NCBI RefSeq assembly: GCF_003815975.1
Contig: NZ_CP033932.1
Coordinates: 1,054,001 to 1,118,000, forward strand
Length of the DNA stretch: 64,000 bases
DNA from: Chryseobacterium bernardetii
GTDB lineage: Bacteria > Bacteroidota > Bacteroidia > Flavobacteriales > Weeksellaceae
Direction of reading: 5' to 3'
Shown here in pieces: positions 45,571 to 54,455 of this stretch (its first letter is position 1; the number at the start of each line of letters is the position of its first letter). The notes under the pieces were generated by a model. The model was not told where the DNA came from. It did not search any database and saw only the letters and a program-made list of their open reading frames with translations. Made by a program: the position numbers and the translations under genes.

Positions 45571-45837
45571 GTGGATACTAAAGTCAATTGGTCCGTTTTG
45601 ATTCAAAAAACTTTAAAAGAGTTTAGATACGATCATATTTCAGAAAGTATTAAGTGGTTGATTGCTTGAGGGAAAGCCTTAAATGTTTTTTTCATGGTCG
45701 CTTGTTTTTCAGAATCATTTCAAATTTAATAATTATATTTCATTATTCCTAATTTTAATTCACATTTTTATGAATATTATTGTAATATTAATATTCAGTT
45801 AATTTTATATGCCTAAACCATTCATAGTTATTATATA

Positions 45838-45868
45838 TTGAACAAACGTAAAGAATTGCTTAACTTTG
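45838..45868 (+). promoter_or_regulatory. Promoter of the bacilliredoxin gene
   Basis: TTG at 45838-45840 and TAACTTTG at 45861-45868, separated by 20 bases, match the Bacteroidota -33/-7 promoter; leader of about 17 bases. Confidence 0.7.
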
Positions 45869-45889
45869 TACTGATAAAAAACAAAATAT

Positions 45890-46300
45890 ATGTATCCAAC
45901 AGATTTAGTAATGCCTATGAAGGCTGAACTTACAGATAAAGGTTTCCAGGATTTAACAACCCCTGCTCAGGTAGAAGATGCTTTGAAACAGTCTGGAACC
46001 ACATTATTGGTTATCAACTCAGTATGTGGCTGTGCTGCAGGTGCTGCAAGACCGGGAGTAGTATACTCTTTAACAGGAGATAAAAAACCAGATCATTTAA
46101 CAACTGTATTTGCAGGCTATGATACTGAGGCTGTAGTGGAAGCAAGAAAACACCTTGCTCCGTTCCCGCCAAGCTCTCCTTGTGTAGCACTTTTCAAGGA
46201 TGGAGAATTGGTTCACATGCTGGAAAGACACCACATTGAAGGAAATCCTGCAGGTGCAATTGCTGCCAACCTTCAGGCTGCTTATGATGAGTATTGCTAG
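45890..46300 (+). CDS. BrxA/BrxB-family bacilliredoxin
   Basis: 136 residues with a thioredoxin-like fold. The family motif is NSVCGCAAGAARPG, a CGC active site at about residues 44-46, and PPSSPCVALFKDGELVHMLERHHIEG near the end. In Firmicutes, BrxA/BrxB remove bacillithiol from oxidised proteins; some Bacteroidota also make bacillithiol, but no bshA/B/C is in this window, so the partner thiol is not shown. Monocistronic with its own promoter and terminator. Confidence 0.92.
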   Translation: MYPTDLVMPMKAELTDKGFQDLTTPAQVEDALKQSGTTLLVINSVCGCAAGAARPGVVYSLTGDKKPDHLTTVFAGYDTEAVVEARKHLAPFPPSSPCVALFKDGELVHMLERHHIEGNPAGAIAANLQAAYDEYC

Positions 46301-46320
46301 GAAACAATAAACTAGATATT

Positions 46321-46352
46321 AAACCGTTACAGATTTTGTAACGGTTTTTTTA
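46321..46352 (+). terminator. Bacilliredoxin terminator
   Basis: ACCGTTACA (46323-46331) with TGTAACGGT (46337-46345), then seven T. Confidence 0.85.
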
Positions 46353-46392
46353 TTTATCCCCACAAAAAATTCTCTAAACATTCAAATATCAT

Positions 46393-46400
46393 TATATTTG
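46393..46400 (+). promoter_or_regulatory. -7 promoter element of the GH3 gene
   Basis: TATATTTG fits TAnnTTTG. It ends five bases before the ATG at 46406, so the mRNA is probably leaderless or nearly so. Confidence 0.55.
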
Positions 46401-46405
46401 TTGGA

Positions 46406-47920
46406 ATGGCAACCAAAGCACTTTTTAATACTGTAGTCAACTGGTTCATCCGCCAAAGGATAGACCAGATTCAGAATTTTATGGATCATCCTATTGAGAC
46501 TCAGAAGGGTATACTATTTTCCCAGCTGTTTCATGCGGAAGATACAGAATATGGTAAACTGCACGGATTCAACTCCATTTCAAGCTATCAGGACTTTAAG
46601 AATAAAGTTCCTATTGTTACCTACGAAGAAATGGAGCCTTATATTGAAAAAGCAAGACAGGGACAAAAAGATATAAGCTGGCCGGGACTCATTAAGCATT
46701 TTGCTAAATCTTCCGGAACAACGAATGCTAAAAGCAAATTCATCCCTATTTCTGCAGAAAGCCTTGAATACTGCCACATGAAGGCAGGAAAGGACATGGT
46801 TTCCATCTACGCAAACAATCATCCTGAAAATCAGCTTTTTAATTACAAAAACTTACGTTTAGGCGGAAGTTCTGAGCTATATGCAGATTTTAACACGAAG
46901 TTTGGAGACTTATCCGCTATCTTAATTGATAATCTTCCGTTTTGGGTAGAAATTACCACCACCCCCAGCAAGAAGGTTTCTTTAATGGGCGAATGGGAGA
47001 GCAAGCTTAAAGCTATTACTTCAGAAGTAAAAAATGAAGATGTAGGAAGCATCCTTGGAGTTCCAAGCTGGATGATGGTTCTTCTGCAGAAAGTATTGAA
47101 TGAGACCAATGTTGAGAATATTTCAGAACTATGGCCTAATCTGGAGGTGTTTTTTCACGGTGGAATCAGTTTTAAGCCCTACAGAGAACAATACCGTAAG
47201 ATCATCGGAAAAAGCATCAATTACTACGAAATTTACAATGCTTCGGAAGGCTTCTTCGGAATACAGGACAGATCCAACAGTGATGAAATGCTTCTGATGC
47301 TTGATTATGGTATATTCTATGAGTTTATTCCAATGGATCAGTTCCATTTTTCAAATCCTAAAGTGGTAAGCCTTGAAGACGTGGAGATCGGGAAAAACTA
47401 TGCTATGGTTATCACTACCAATGGTGGGCTATGGAGATACCTTATTGGCGATACGGTAATATTTACATCTATCAATCCTTTCAGGATAAAGATAACGGGA
47501 AGAACAAAGCATTATATCAATGCTTTTGGAGAAGAATTAATGATTACCAATGTAGAATCTGCTTTATCTAAGGCCTGTGAGCTCACCGGCGCTCAGATTA
47601 CAGATTTTACCGGCGCTCCGGTATTTATGAAAGAGAATGAAAGCGGTGCCCATGAGTGGATCTTTGAATTCAGCCAGCATCCTGATAATCTGGAGAATTT
47701 TATTGATGCTTTTGATCAGCATTTAAAGAAAATCAATTCGGATTATGAAGCAAAAAGATACAATAATATCACACTTAGAAGACCAATCGTTCATATTGCT
47801 AAAGAAAACCTTTTTTATCATTGGCTGGAGTCTAAAGGAAAGCTTGGCGGCCAGAATAAGGTACCTAGATTAAGCAATGACCGGGAATATTTAGATCCGC
47901 TGTTAGAACTTAATAAATAG
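46406..47920 (+). CDS. GH3-family acyl-adenylating enzyme
   Basis: 504 residues. ATP/AMP motifs of the GH3 fold are visible: SSGTTNAKSKFIP (~105-118), YNASEGFFGIQ (~276-286) and YLIGDTVIF (~351-359). Plant GH3 proteins conjugate amino acids to auxin or jasmonate through an acyl-adenylate. Homologues are common in Bacteroidota, where the substrate is unknown. The annotation 'auxin-responsive promoter protein' sometimes attached to them reflects the plant gene name only. Complete and monocistronic. Confidence 0.88.
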   Translation: MATKALFNTVVNWFIRQRIDQIQNFMDHPIETQKGILFSQLFHAEDTEYGKLHGFNSISSYQDFKNKVPIVTYEEMEPYIEKARQGQKDISWPGLIKHFAKSSGTTNAKSKFIPISAESLEYCHMKAGKDMVSIYANNHPENQLFNYKNLRLGGSSELYADFNTKFGDLSAILIDNLPFWVEITTTPSKKVSLMGEWESKLKAITSEVKNEDVGSILGVPSWMMVLLQKVLNETNVENISELWPNLEVFFHGGISFKPYREQYRKIIGKSINYYEIYNASEGFFGIQDRSNSDEMLLMLDYGIFYEFIPMDQFHFSNPKVVSLEDVEIGKNYAMVITTNGGLWRYLIGDTVIFTSINPFRIKITGRTKHYINAFGEELMITNVESALSKACELTGAQITDFTGAPVFMKENESGAHEWIFEFSQHPDNLENFIDAFDQHLKKINSDYEAKRYNNITLRRPIVHIAKENLFYHWLESKGKLGGQNKVPRLSNDREYLDPLLELNK

Positions 47921-47927
47921 AAAAAAT

Positions 47928-47960
47928 AAAACCCGCATTGAAAATCAGTTGCGGGTTTTT
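47928..47960. terminator. Bidirectional terminator between GH3 and lipoprotein operon
   Basis: AAAACCCGCA (47928-47937) with TGCGGGTTTT (47950-47959), flanked by A and T tracts on the two sides. Confidence 0.85.
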
Positions 47961-47963
47961 AGT

Positions 47964-48374
47964 TTATTTGCTCAAATCTTCTTTTAATTTTTTAGCGGCA
48001 TCTTCTACTTTCTCAGCCCCTTTTCTTGCGGCTTCCTTGGCATCTTTTCCGGCTTCCTGGGCTCCAGATTTTATATCCTGTCCCGCTTTATTAAGATCTT
48101 GCTTTGTCTTATCTGCAGTAGCATCTATTTTATCTTTAGCCTTTTGAGCAGCATCATCTATTTTATTTCCGGCCTGGTCTAATTTTGCATCAACTTTTTC
48201 CTTAGCCTCATTAACTTTTGCAGAGTCAACCATAGGAGATGTTTCAGAAACCGTTGTAGTTGTAGTAGTAACGGTTCCATCTGCATTTTCTACCTGTTCT
48301 GTCTTTGTTGTTGATTTTGTGCAGGCAACAGTGAATAGGGAGATCGCAATTGCTGCAAGAATTTGTTTTTTCAT
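47964..48374 (-). CDS. LEA-like lipoprotein
   Basis: 136 residues. Signal peptide with lipobox ending at Cys18 (FTVAC). A Thr-rich linker (TVTTTTTTVSE) is followed by ~80 residues of Ala, Lys, Asp and Glu in an 11-residue rhythm (AAQKAKDKIDATADKTKQD, GAQEAGKDAKEAARKGAEK), the pattern of late-embryogenesis-abundant group 3 proteins and of YtxH-like stress proteins. Such segments form amphipathic helices on drying or at membranes. No catalytic residues. Last gene of the mutL operon. Confidence 0.75.
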   Translation of the reverse strand: MKKQILAAIAISLFTVACTKSTTKTEQVENADGTVTTTTTTVSETSPMVDSAKVNEAKEKVDAKLDQAGNKIDDAAQKAKDKIDATADKTKQDLNKAGQDIKSGAQEAGKDAKEAARKGAEKVEDAAKKLKEDLSK

Positions 48375-48401
48375 ATTGTATATTTTTAAAGATTTTTTAG
48401 T

Positions 48402-48764
48402 TTATTGGGCTTGGGCTTCAGTGGAAGGTGATGCTTCTACGGCTTTCTTCTTCTTTTCAGCATCTGTCTTTTTCTTTTCTTCCTCTTCTTTCTTTTTATT
48501 TTCCTTATCCAGTTCTGCTTTAATTTTCTGTTCTTCTTCAAGAGCTTTTTTAGCCTGTTTTACAGAATCCAGATACTGAGGCGAAGACATTCTGATCTTA
48601 CGGGCAATATCTACGGTTACAGCGCCATTTGAGAAAGAATCAACAGCCGTTGTGTCATAATGGATTTTCAAATCCTGTTCAGCGGCAAATCCGGAAGATT
48701 CCTTCTTGGAACAAGCCGTTAAAAGAAGTACAACAATGAAAATGGCAGACAATAAATTTTTCAT
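48402..48764 (-). CDS. Lipoprotein with charged coiled-coil tail
   Basis: 120 residues. Lipobox LLTAC (Cys18). A short conserved-looking domain (DLKIHYDTTAVDSFSNGAV...ARKIRMSSPQYLDSV) is followed by a continuous Glu/Lys coiled coil (~75-110) and an Ala/Ser/Pro tail. No family recognised. It sits four bases downstream of the first exonuclease/endonuclease/phosphatase gene and is cotranscribed. Confidence 0.7.
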   Translation of the reverse strand: MKNLLSAIFIVVLLLTACSKKESSGFAAEQDLKIHYDTTAVDSFSNGAVTVDIARKIRMSSPQYLDSVKQAKKALEEEQKIKAELDKENKKKEEEEKKKTDAEKKKKAVEASPSTEAQAQ

Positions 48765-48768
48765 GGAA

Positions 48769-49740
48769 CTAATTTAGCAGAAATTCTGCAATTACAGGAT
48801 AGTGATCCGATAATTTCACAGACTGATCTACTTTATAACTTAGCGGAATGATTGATTTTGAGCTGAAGATATAATCAATTCTCAAAGGAATTTTATAATC
48901 ATGAAAACTGGAAGCACTTCCCTTTCCTGCCGTTAAAAAAGCATCCTGGAGGTCTTTTCCCAAGCTATAATATTCATATGAATTGGGAACAGAATTAAAA
49001 TCTCCGGCTACAATAACAGGATAAGGAGAAAAATCAATGGCTTTCCTGATTTTTTTAATCTGATCCTCATGAGCCTGGAAAGTAGGAATCATGTGGGAAA
49101 GAAGCGTAGATAAGTTGCCTATTCCCATGGCATCCAGCTTGGTAAACATTGTTTTCTGAAGCCGGAAAGGTTCCAGGTAAACATTTACAATTCTGATGAT
49201 TTTTCCATTAATGTCCACATCCGCATAGAAAGAATTCCCTCTTGACTTGTCTTCTATAATTTCTGCCTGTCTTAAGATTTTATGCTTTGTTTTTAAAATG
49301 ACTGAAGGATATTTTACCAGATCCTGTCTTAAAGCACGGTTAGTATCTTTTTCCTGTACGAGAATAATATCGGGATCCTGTTCTTTGATATAGTTTTTGA
49401 CCTTATCCCATCCGTAATCACCATATTTTACATTGAAAGTAAGCACTTTGATATCCCGTATTGTTTTTACTTTATCTGTTTTAGGAGAAAAATTAACCCA
49501 TCTCCTGATCGGGTTATAAAAAAGCAATGTTCCGAGTGCAAAAGCAATAGCAATTTTGTTTTTTTTGAAAATCCATACCAAAGTAAGAAGAATGTGCGCA
49601 GATATCAGATAGGGGAAACCAAGAGAAAGTAAATTAAGATTCCCCAAAATATTAGGCGGAACCCATGCATTCCCCAATGTGCACAGCAGTAAAACAGCAA
49701 CAGTGATATGTATAAATAGTAATATCTGATTCGACTTCAT
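48769..49740 (-). CDS. Membrane-anchored endonuclease/exonuclease/phosphatase protein
   Basis: 323 residues. Two to three N-terminal transmembrane helices (about 5-25, 34-52 and 60-76) precede an EEP-fold catalytic domain with VLTFNVKYG, ILVQE, VIVAGDFNSVPNS and the C-terminal catalytic SDHYPVIAEF. The Asp-Asn and Asp-His pairs required for metal-dependent phosphoester cleavage are intact. Substrate (nucleic acid or phospholipid) is not evident. Tandem paralogue of the gene at 49815; the two share VIVAGDFNSVPNSYEYY and SSFHDYK. Confidence 0.85.
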   Translation of the reverse strand: MKSNQILLFIHITVAVLLLCTLGNAWVPPNILGNLNLLSLGFPYLISAHILLTLVWIFKKNKIAIAFALGTLLFYNPIRRWVNFSPKTDKVKTIRDIKVLTFNVKYGDYGWDKVKNYIKEQDPDIILVQEKDTNRALRQDLVKYPSVILKTKHKILRQAEIIEDKSRGNSFYADVDINGKIIRIVNVYLEPFRLQKTMFTKLDAMGIGNLSTLLSHMIPTFQAHEDQIKKIRKAIDFSPYPVIVAGDFNSVPNSYEYYSLGKDLQDAFLTAGKGSASSFHDYKIPLRIDYIFSSKSIIPLSYKVDQSVKLSDHYPVIAEFLLN

Positions 49741-49814
49741 GAAAAAACATTCTTGGTACCCGTTTTTTTAAGCAAAAACTCTACCAAGCGATCAAATTTT
49801 AACTATTTTTATGA

Positions 49815-50810
49815 TTATTTACCGTTCAAAGAAATTTCAGCAATAATGGGATAATGATCTGAAATACTGACAGAACGGTCAACAACATACGAAGTTGCCC
49901 TTAATGATTTTGAGGAAAAAACATAATCTATTCTGATTGGAAATTTATAGTCATGAAAACTGGTTGCGCTTCCTCTTCCGGCCGTCATAAATGCATCTTC
50001 AAGATCTTCGGCTAAATGATAATATTCATAAGAATTCGGAACGGAATTAAAATCTCCAGCTATAATAACAGGGTATGGTGAATTTTCGATACCCGTACGA
50101 ATTTTCTTTACCTGATCCTGATGTATTTTGAAAGTAGGGATTAATTTTTTTACAACACCTTTTACTTTTTGTTCATTTTCTTCAGTATTCCCATTTAGTT
50201 TAACCATCTTTTTTTCAAACTGAAACGGATAAAGATAAACATCAATAAATCTATAGGACCTGCCATTTATTTCTATATCTGCCTGAAGACCACTTGGTAA
50301 TCCCCCATCTTCAGAAAAAATCAGCTTTTCATTGGATAGTTTATGCTTCGTCAAAATGGTTAAAAATCCGTTTGATTGAGTTCTATGATAATTTTTTAGT
50401 GTTGGATATTCCAGACCTCCGTCTTCCTGCAAAAGAATAACATCAGCATCCTGGGCCTTGAGGTAATTCTGAATCTCTTCTTTCCCCATAAGCCCTGCTT
50501 TTATATTGAAAGATACAATCTTTATATCACCGGAACTCTCTTTTTTCTCAGTGGAAAAATTAACCCATCTTTTTACGGGATTAATAAATGCCAACCCAAT
50601 AAGCATGAATACGAATGCTCTTTTCTTCCAGCTGAATACCCAAAACACGGTTAAGATAATATACAGGATAATGAGAACCGGGAACCCTAAAGAAAGCAGA
50701 TCAAACCAAGGAAATATCTTAGGCGGGACATAGGCATTCAACAGTGAACCCAGCAAGAGGAAAAGAATTCCTACATGCAGGATCAATATAATAAGTCTGA
50801 AAATCTTCAC
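49815..50810 (-). CDS. Membrane-anchored endonuclease/exonuclease/phosphatase protein, paralogue
   Basis: 331 residues with the same layout as its neighbour: three N-terminal helices, then IVSFNIKAG, VILLQEDGG, VIIAGDFNSVPNSYEYY, SATSFHDYKFPIRIDYVF and the final SDHYPIIAE. Active-site residues are complete. A Lys-rich insertion near residue 215 (GNTEENEQKVKGVVKK) is the main difference. The 74-bp gap to the second copy contains no terminator. A local gene duplication is the simplest explanation. Confidence 0.85.
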   Translation of the reverse strand: MKIFRLIILILHVGILFLLLGSLLNAYVPPKIFPWFDLLSLGFPVLIILYIILTVFWVFSWKKRAFVFMLIGLAFINPVKRWVNFSTEKKESSGDIKIVSFNIKAGLMGKEEIQNYLKAQDADVILLQEDGGLEYPTLKNYHRTQSNGFLTILTKHKLSNEKLIFSEDGGLPSGLQADIEINGRSYRFIDVYLYPFQFEKKMVKLNGNTEENEQKVKGVVKKLIPTFKIHQDQVKKIRTGIENSPYPVIIAGDFNSVPNSYEYYHLAEDLEDAFMTAGRGSATSFHDYKFPIRIDYVFSSKSLRATSYVVDRSVSISDHYPIIAEISLNGK

Positions 50811-50819
50811 AGAAAATGA

Positions 50820-51548
50820 TTAATTGAATCTATATAAATGTTTTTTCCAGTTTCTTGCCAAAAGCCAGCCAACCAAAGCTCCGCCAACATGGGCAAGGTG
50901 GGCAATACCTCCTCCGTTTCCGGAAATTCCAAGATAAACAGAAATCACGATAACGATTGGCAAAAGGTATTTCACTTTTATCGGAACCGGAATAAACATA
51001 ATTCCGATTTTTGAGTCAGGATATAATGTTGCAAATGCAGCTACTACTCCAAAAATAGCACCAGAAGCACCTACCATTGGTGTGGCTACAATTGCTTTTA
51101 AACTCTCCAATAATTCTTTCTGTTTCAGAATAGCATCAGCATTTCCTGCAAACTGAACACTTGCTCCGGACAAGTAGGCGTTTACATTAAACCCAAGCTG
51201 TTGTAATTCGCTGGAAAGCTGCTGAGCTTCAACAAAATTCCATAAATTAAACAGGAAGAAAGCGCCCAGACCGCTTAAGAAATACAGGATCAGATATTTT
51301 TTTTCTCCCAGAGTTTGTTCCAATATAGGACCAAAGCTAAAAAGCGTCATCATATTGAATAAAATATGCATAATGCTTCCATGCATAAACATGTGGGTAA
51401 TCACCTGCCATGAATGGAAGAAAGGAGAAAAGGGATAAAACCCGGCAAGATAGCCAATTACCTGATTTCCCATTAAAGAAGTAACAATGAATACGATCAC
51501 ATTGATAATGATAATATTTCTTGTAATTGGCGGTATATTGTTAAACAT
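50820..51548 (-). CDS. Rhomboid-family intramembrane serine protease
   Basis: 242 residues, six transmembrane helices. Catalytic Ser in GASGAIFG (~155-162) and catalytic His in HLAHVGGALVGW near the C-terminus; HMFMHGSIMHILFNM is the conserved helix-2 motif. It cleaves membrane proteins within the bilayer. A 45-residue loop after helix 3 (AQQLSSELQQLGFNVNAYLS) is longer than in GlpG. It follows mutL by five bases and is followed by the phosphatase gene after nine. Confidence 0.9.
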   Translation of the reverse strand: MFNNIPPITRNIIIINVIVFIVTSLMGNQVIGYLAGFYPFSPFFHSWQVITHMFMHGSIMHILFNMMTLFSFGPILEQTLGEKKYLILYFLSGLGAFFLFNLWNFVEAQQLSSELQQLGFNVNAYLSGASVQFAGNADAILKQKELLESLKAIVATPMVGASGAIFGVVAAFATLYPDSKIGIMFIPVPIKVKYLLPIVIVISVYLGISGNGGGIAHLAHVGGALVGWLLARNWKKHLYRFN

Positions 51549-51553
51549 ACTTT

Positions 51554-53350
51554 TTAAAATTTGTTTTTAAAATCATTAAACGGAACTTCATAAAAGCATC
51601 TTTTCCCATCCGGTAAAAACTCAGGAAACCCTAGTGCTGTAAAGTCTTTAATTACCTGTTCCGCATCTTTTTTATAAATAAAGTCAAATCTTGACTTCGA
51701 CTGCATTTTACTCCATTGGTTATGATAGTACTGCATAAATTCGTCTTCCGTTTTATAATCCAGGATCTCAAAAAGGTTTTCCAGGAATTTCATCGCCTGT
51801 GTTTCTTTCAGTCCTTCTGGAAGTGAATCTATCCTTAACACACTTTCATGAGCAATTTTCATGTCAAACCCAAGTTCAGGAAGGTATTTTTTGATGGCTT
51901 CATATTTACTTTTCTCAATTTCGTTCATATGGTACTCAAGAGAAAAAAGCAAGGCGTGGCTGTTTGTACTTGTATTTGATTTTCTGGTGGTTTTATTATT
52001 TTCTGCAACCAGTAATCTGTGCATTCTTCCAAGGTCTAACATCAAAGTGACATCCCCTTTATTGAACAGCCAATATCCGTTGGGTAACCTCATCAGATCT
52101 TCATCAAAATCTTCATCTTCAAACAGATTAATCTTTGAAGGTTCTGCTGTAATATTCTGATGGTACATTTCTGTAAGATTCTGGATTTCTTCAGGATGCA
52201 CCACATTTTTTTCTTCTAAAAAAGGGTTATAATCCCTGTCTACAATAATCTCAGGCATTTTTAGAACACCGCCTCCACCTCCGTTGCTTTTGCTTGGGAT
52301 GGGTTTGTTCATCATTTCATCCAATTCCGGATCTCTGTCGAAATCAAGGCTTGGAGACACATTATAGATTCCCAGTGATCTTTTGATAGTGGAGCGAAGT
52401 AAAGCGAAAATAAGGTGTTCATCTTCAAACTTCACTTCTGTTTTCTGCGGATGAATATTGACATCAATTTTCTCCGGATCAAGCTCCAGATAAAGAAAAA
52501 ATGACGGAACATATCCAGGCTGAAGCAGTCCTTCAAAGGCTTCCTGCACCGCTTTATTGAAATATGGACTCCTGAAATATCTTCCGTTAACAAAAAGGAA
52601 CTGTTCGCCTCTTGCTTTTTTGGCACCTTCAGGTTTGGCTACAAATCCGTGAAGTTTACACCAGATAATATCTTCTTTAATGGGAATTAAAAGCGGTTGT
52701 AATTTTCTTCCGAAAACATCTACAATACGCTGCATCTGACTTCCTTTTCTTAACCTGAAAACGGCTTCGTCATCATGAAAAAGAGAAAATTCCAAACCTT
52801 CATGAGCTAATGCAACACGCTGAAATTCATCAATGACGTGTCTGAATTCAATATTGTTGTTCTTCAGGAACTTTCTTCTGGCAGGAACGTTATAAAAAAG
52901 ATTCTTTACCAGGAAGTTTGATCCTTCAGCAGTCTGAACCGGATCCTGAAACTGGAAAACTCCTCCTTCAATATATATGTTGGTTCCAATGGAAGCCTCC
53001 TTTTGCTTGGTTCTCAGCTCAACTTGTGAAACGGCTGCAATAGAAGCCAACGCTTCCCCACGGAAACCTTTTGTTGCGATCTTAAAGATATCTTCTGTTC
53101 CTCTGATCTTGGAAGTAGCATGTCTTTCAAAGGCAAGCCTGGCATCTGTCTCGGACATTCCTTTTCCGTCATCTACGACCTGGATAAGGTTTTTGCCGGC
53201 ATCCCTGATGATCAGTTCAATCTTCGTTGCATCTGCATCTATAGCGTTTTCCAAAAGTTCCTTCACGATGGATGCAGGTCTCTGCACCACCTCTCCTGCC
53301 GCAATTTGGTTGGCTACATGATCCGGTAAAAGCTGAATAATATCTGACAT
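51554..53350 (-). CDS. mutL: DNA mismatch repair protein MutL
   Basis: 598 residues from the ATG at 53350 (MSDIIQLLPDHVANQIAAGEVV); a promoter element just upstream rules against the ATG at 53365. GHKL ATPase motifs: ELLENAIDADAT, DDGKGM, TKGFRGEALASI and GTNIYIEGG-like lid; then the transducer domain with FVNGRYFRSP and DVNIHPQKTEVKF. The C-terminal dimerisation domain is present, but the nuclease motif DQHAxxE is not seen; that position reads DLGRMHRLLV. MutL couples MutS recognition to strand removal. Confidence 0.95.
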   Translation of the reverse strand: MSDIIQLLPDHVANQIAAGEVVQRPASIVKELLENAIDADATKIELIIRDAGKNLIQVVDDGKGMSETDARLAFERHATSKIRGTEDIFKIATKGFRGEALASIAAVSQVELRTKQKEASIGTNIYIEGGVFQFQDPVQTAEGSNFLVKNLFYNVPARRKFLKNNNIEFRHVIDEFQRVALAHEGLEFSLFHDDEAVFRLRKGSQMQRIVDVFGRKLQPLLIPIKEDIIWCKLHGFVAKPEGAKKARGEQFLFVNGRYFRSPYFNKAVQEAFEGLLQPGYVPSFFLYLELDPEKIDVNIHPQKTEVKFEDEHLIFALLRSTIKRSLGIYNVSPSLDFDRDPELDEMMNKPIPSKSNGGGGGVLKMPEIIVDRDYNPFLEEKNVVHPEEIQNLTEMYHQNITAEPSKINLFEDEDFDEDLMRLPNGYWLFNKGDVTLMLDLGRMHRLLVAENNKTTRKSNTSTNSHALLFSLEYHMNEIEKSKYEAIKKYLPELGFDMKIAHESVLRIDSLPEGLKETQAMKFLENLFEILDYKTEDEFMQYYHNQWSKMQSKSRFDFIYKKDAEQVIKDFTALGFPEFLPDGKRCFYEVPFNDFKNKF

Positions 53351-53369
53351 AAAAACGTAAATCAACTTA

Positions 53370-53377
53370 CAAAAATA
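53370..53377 (-). promoter_or_regulatory. -7 promoter element of the mutL operon
   Basis: Minus-strand TATTTTTG (TAnnTTTG). Predicted start near 53365 gives a 15-base leader to the ATG at 53350. Confidence 0.5.
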
Positions 53378-53597
53378 GTCAATGAAAATGGGAATTAAAA
53401 CATTAAAAACGGGAATTAATATTTAATTATCAACATTTCAACATTACAGCTTTCTGCAAATTCTGCTCCAAACTGTTTGCGATATTGGCATTCAATAAAG
53501 AACAATCCCCCATTGTTTTTCTACCAATAGAGGATTGAACCAGCTAGTTTATACAAAAAATTAATAGTGATATTTACCCTGCACCAGGTATTTAATC

Positions 53598-54425
53598 CTA
53601 GTCTTCAAAGACCAGTTTTCTATTCTTTTTACTTTTAGGGACCCCATGGATCTTTTCATACAGATAAGCAAGAAGATTCGGTTTTTTATAAATCCTGTTG
53701 TATCTGTATTTTGTATTGAAATGCCTTACATGAATTTTATAGGCATCATATCCGATTACGATCATAAGACACACGCTGATGACGTAGAATACTCTGAATT
53801 CCAGATAATAATAAGTTAACCCTGAGAATACTGCTCCTAATACATAAGCCACCATAATACTCATGAGCAATTTTGCCCTTCCTATTAGTTCACCGTTTTT
53901 CCTGTATTTCTTTTGGGTAAACATGGAAACCAGAATTCCCAAATCGGTGGTTGTTCCTGTAAGGTGGGTTGTTTTCACGGAGAAGTTGGAAATACTTGCC
54001 GTTAAACCATTCTGCAGCCCAGTCGCAAAAAGCATTATTGCTACCAGAACTTCCGTTTCCTCCAGCGTTTTCTGATAATATAATTGCCCATATACACCTA
54101 CCCCGAACAAACATAGTATTTCCAGTACAAGAGGCATTGCGTGGGCAAAGTACTTGCTTTTCTTATTGAAATTGATCACGATGAAGTTGGACAGGAAGCT
54201 TCCGAAGAAGAACAAGAAGATCCAGCTTGCCATTACAGCTACCTGAGACCAGTTCCCTTTACTGATTTCAGCTGCCAGAATGGCGTAGTGACCTGTTACA
54301 TTTGATGTAAAAGAGAGAAATATAAGGAGGGATGCAATATTTATAGTACCTGCGGTAAAGGCAGTCAGCGTCCCCAACCTGATATTGTCTCCCAATGTTC
54401 TGCTGTTACTATAATTTCTTAACAT
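53598..54425 (-). CDS. DUF1275 (YoaK-like) membrane protein
   Basis: 275 residues with six predicted transmembrane helices. The opening GTLTAFTAGTINIASLLIF...SNVTGHYA and the ATGLQNGLTASISNFSVKTTHLTGTTTDLG motif (only its core, LQNGLTASIS and THLTGTTTD, need be quoted) are typical of DUF1275/YoaK. The C-terminus has a basic cytoplasmic tail (KSKKNRKLVFED). Function of the family is not established. Probably cotranscribed with the small gene upstream (30-bp gap). Confidence 0.82.
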   Translation of the reverse strand: MLRNYSNSRTLGDNIRLGTLTAFTAGTINIASLLIFLSFTSNVTGHYAILAAEISKGNWSQVAVMASWIFLFFFGSFLSNFIVINFNKKSKYFAHAMPLVLEILCLFGVGVYGQLYYQKTLEETEVLVAIMLFATGLQNGLTASISNFSVKTTHLTGTTTDLGILVSMFTQKKYRKNGELIGRAKLLMSIMVAYVLGAVFSGLTYYYLEFRVFYVISVCLMIVIGYDAYKIHVRHFNTKYRYNRIYKKPNLLAYLYEKIHGVPKSKKNRKLVFED

Positions 54426-54455
54426 TTTTAATCTTTTTAATGATAATGATAATAA

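Larger units (their letters stand above)
45434..45889. other. 456-bp intergenic stretch after the dcw cluster
   Basis: Holds the cluster terminator at 45534, then an AT-rich region and the bacilliredoxin promoter. Between 45571 and 45670 one plus-strand frame beginning GTG GAT ACT is open for about 32 codons and ends LKEFRYDHISESIKWLIA; it could be the remnant of a lost gene but I recognise no family. Nothing else is visible. Confidence 0.6.

Noticed and set aside
45571..45670. Gene remnant after the dcw terminator
   Set aside because: A 32-codon open stretch with no recognisable family or start; kept only as a note in the intergenic entry.
46406..47920. Plant-hormone conjugation or horizontal transfer from plants
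   Set aside because: GH3 proteins are common in Bacteroidota; codon use and promoter here are like the neighbours.
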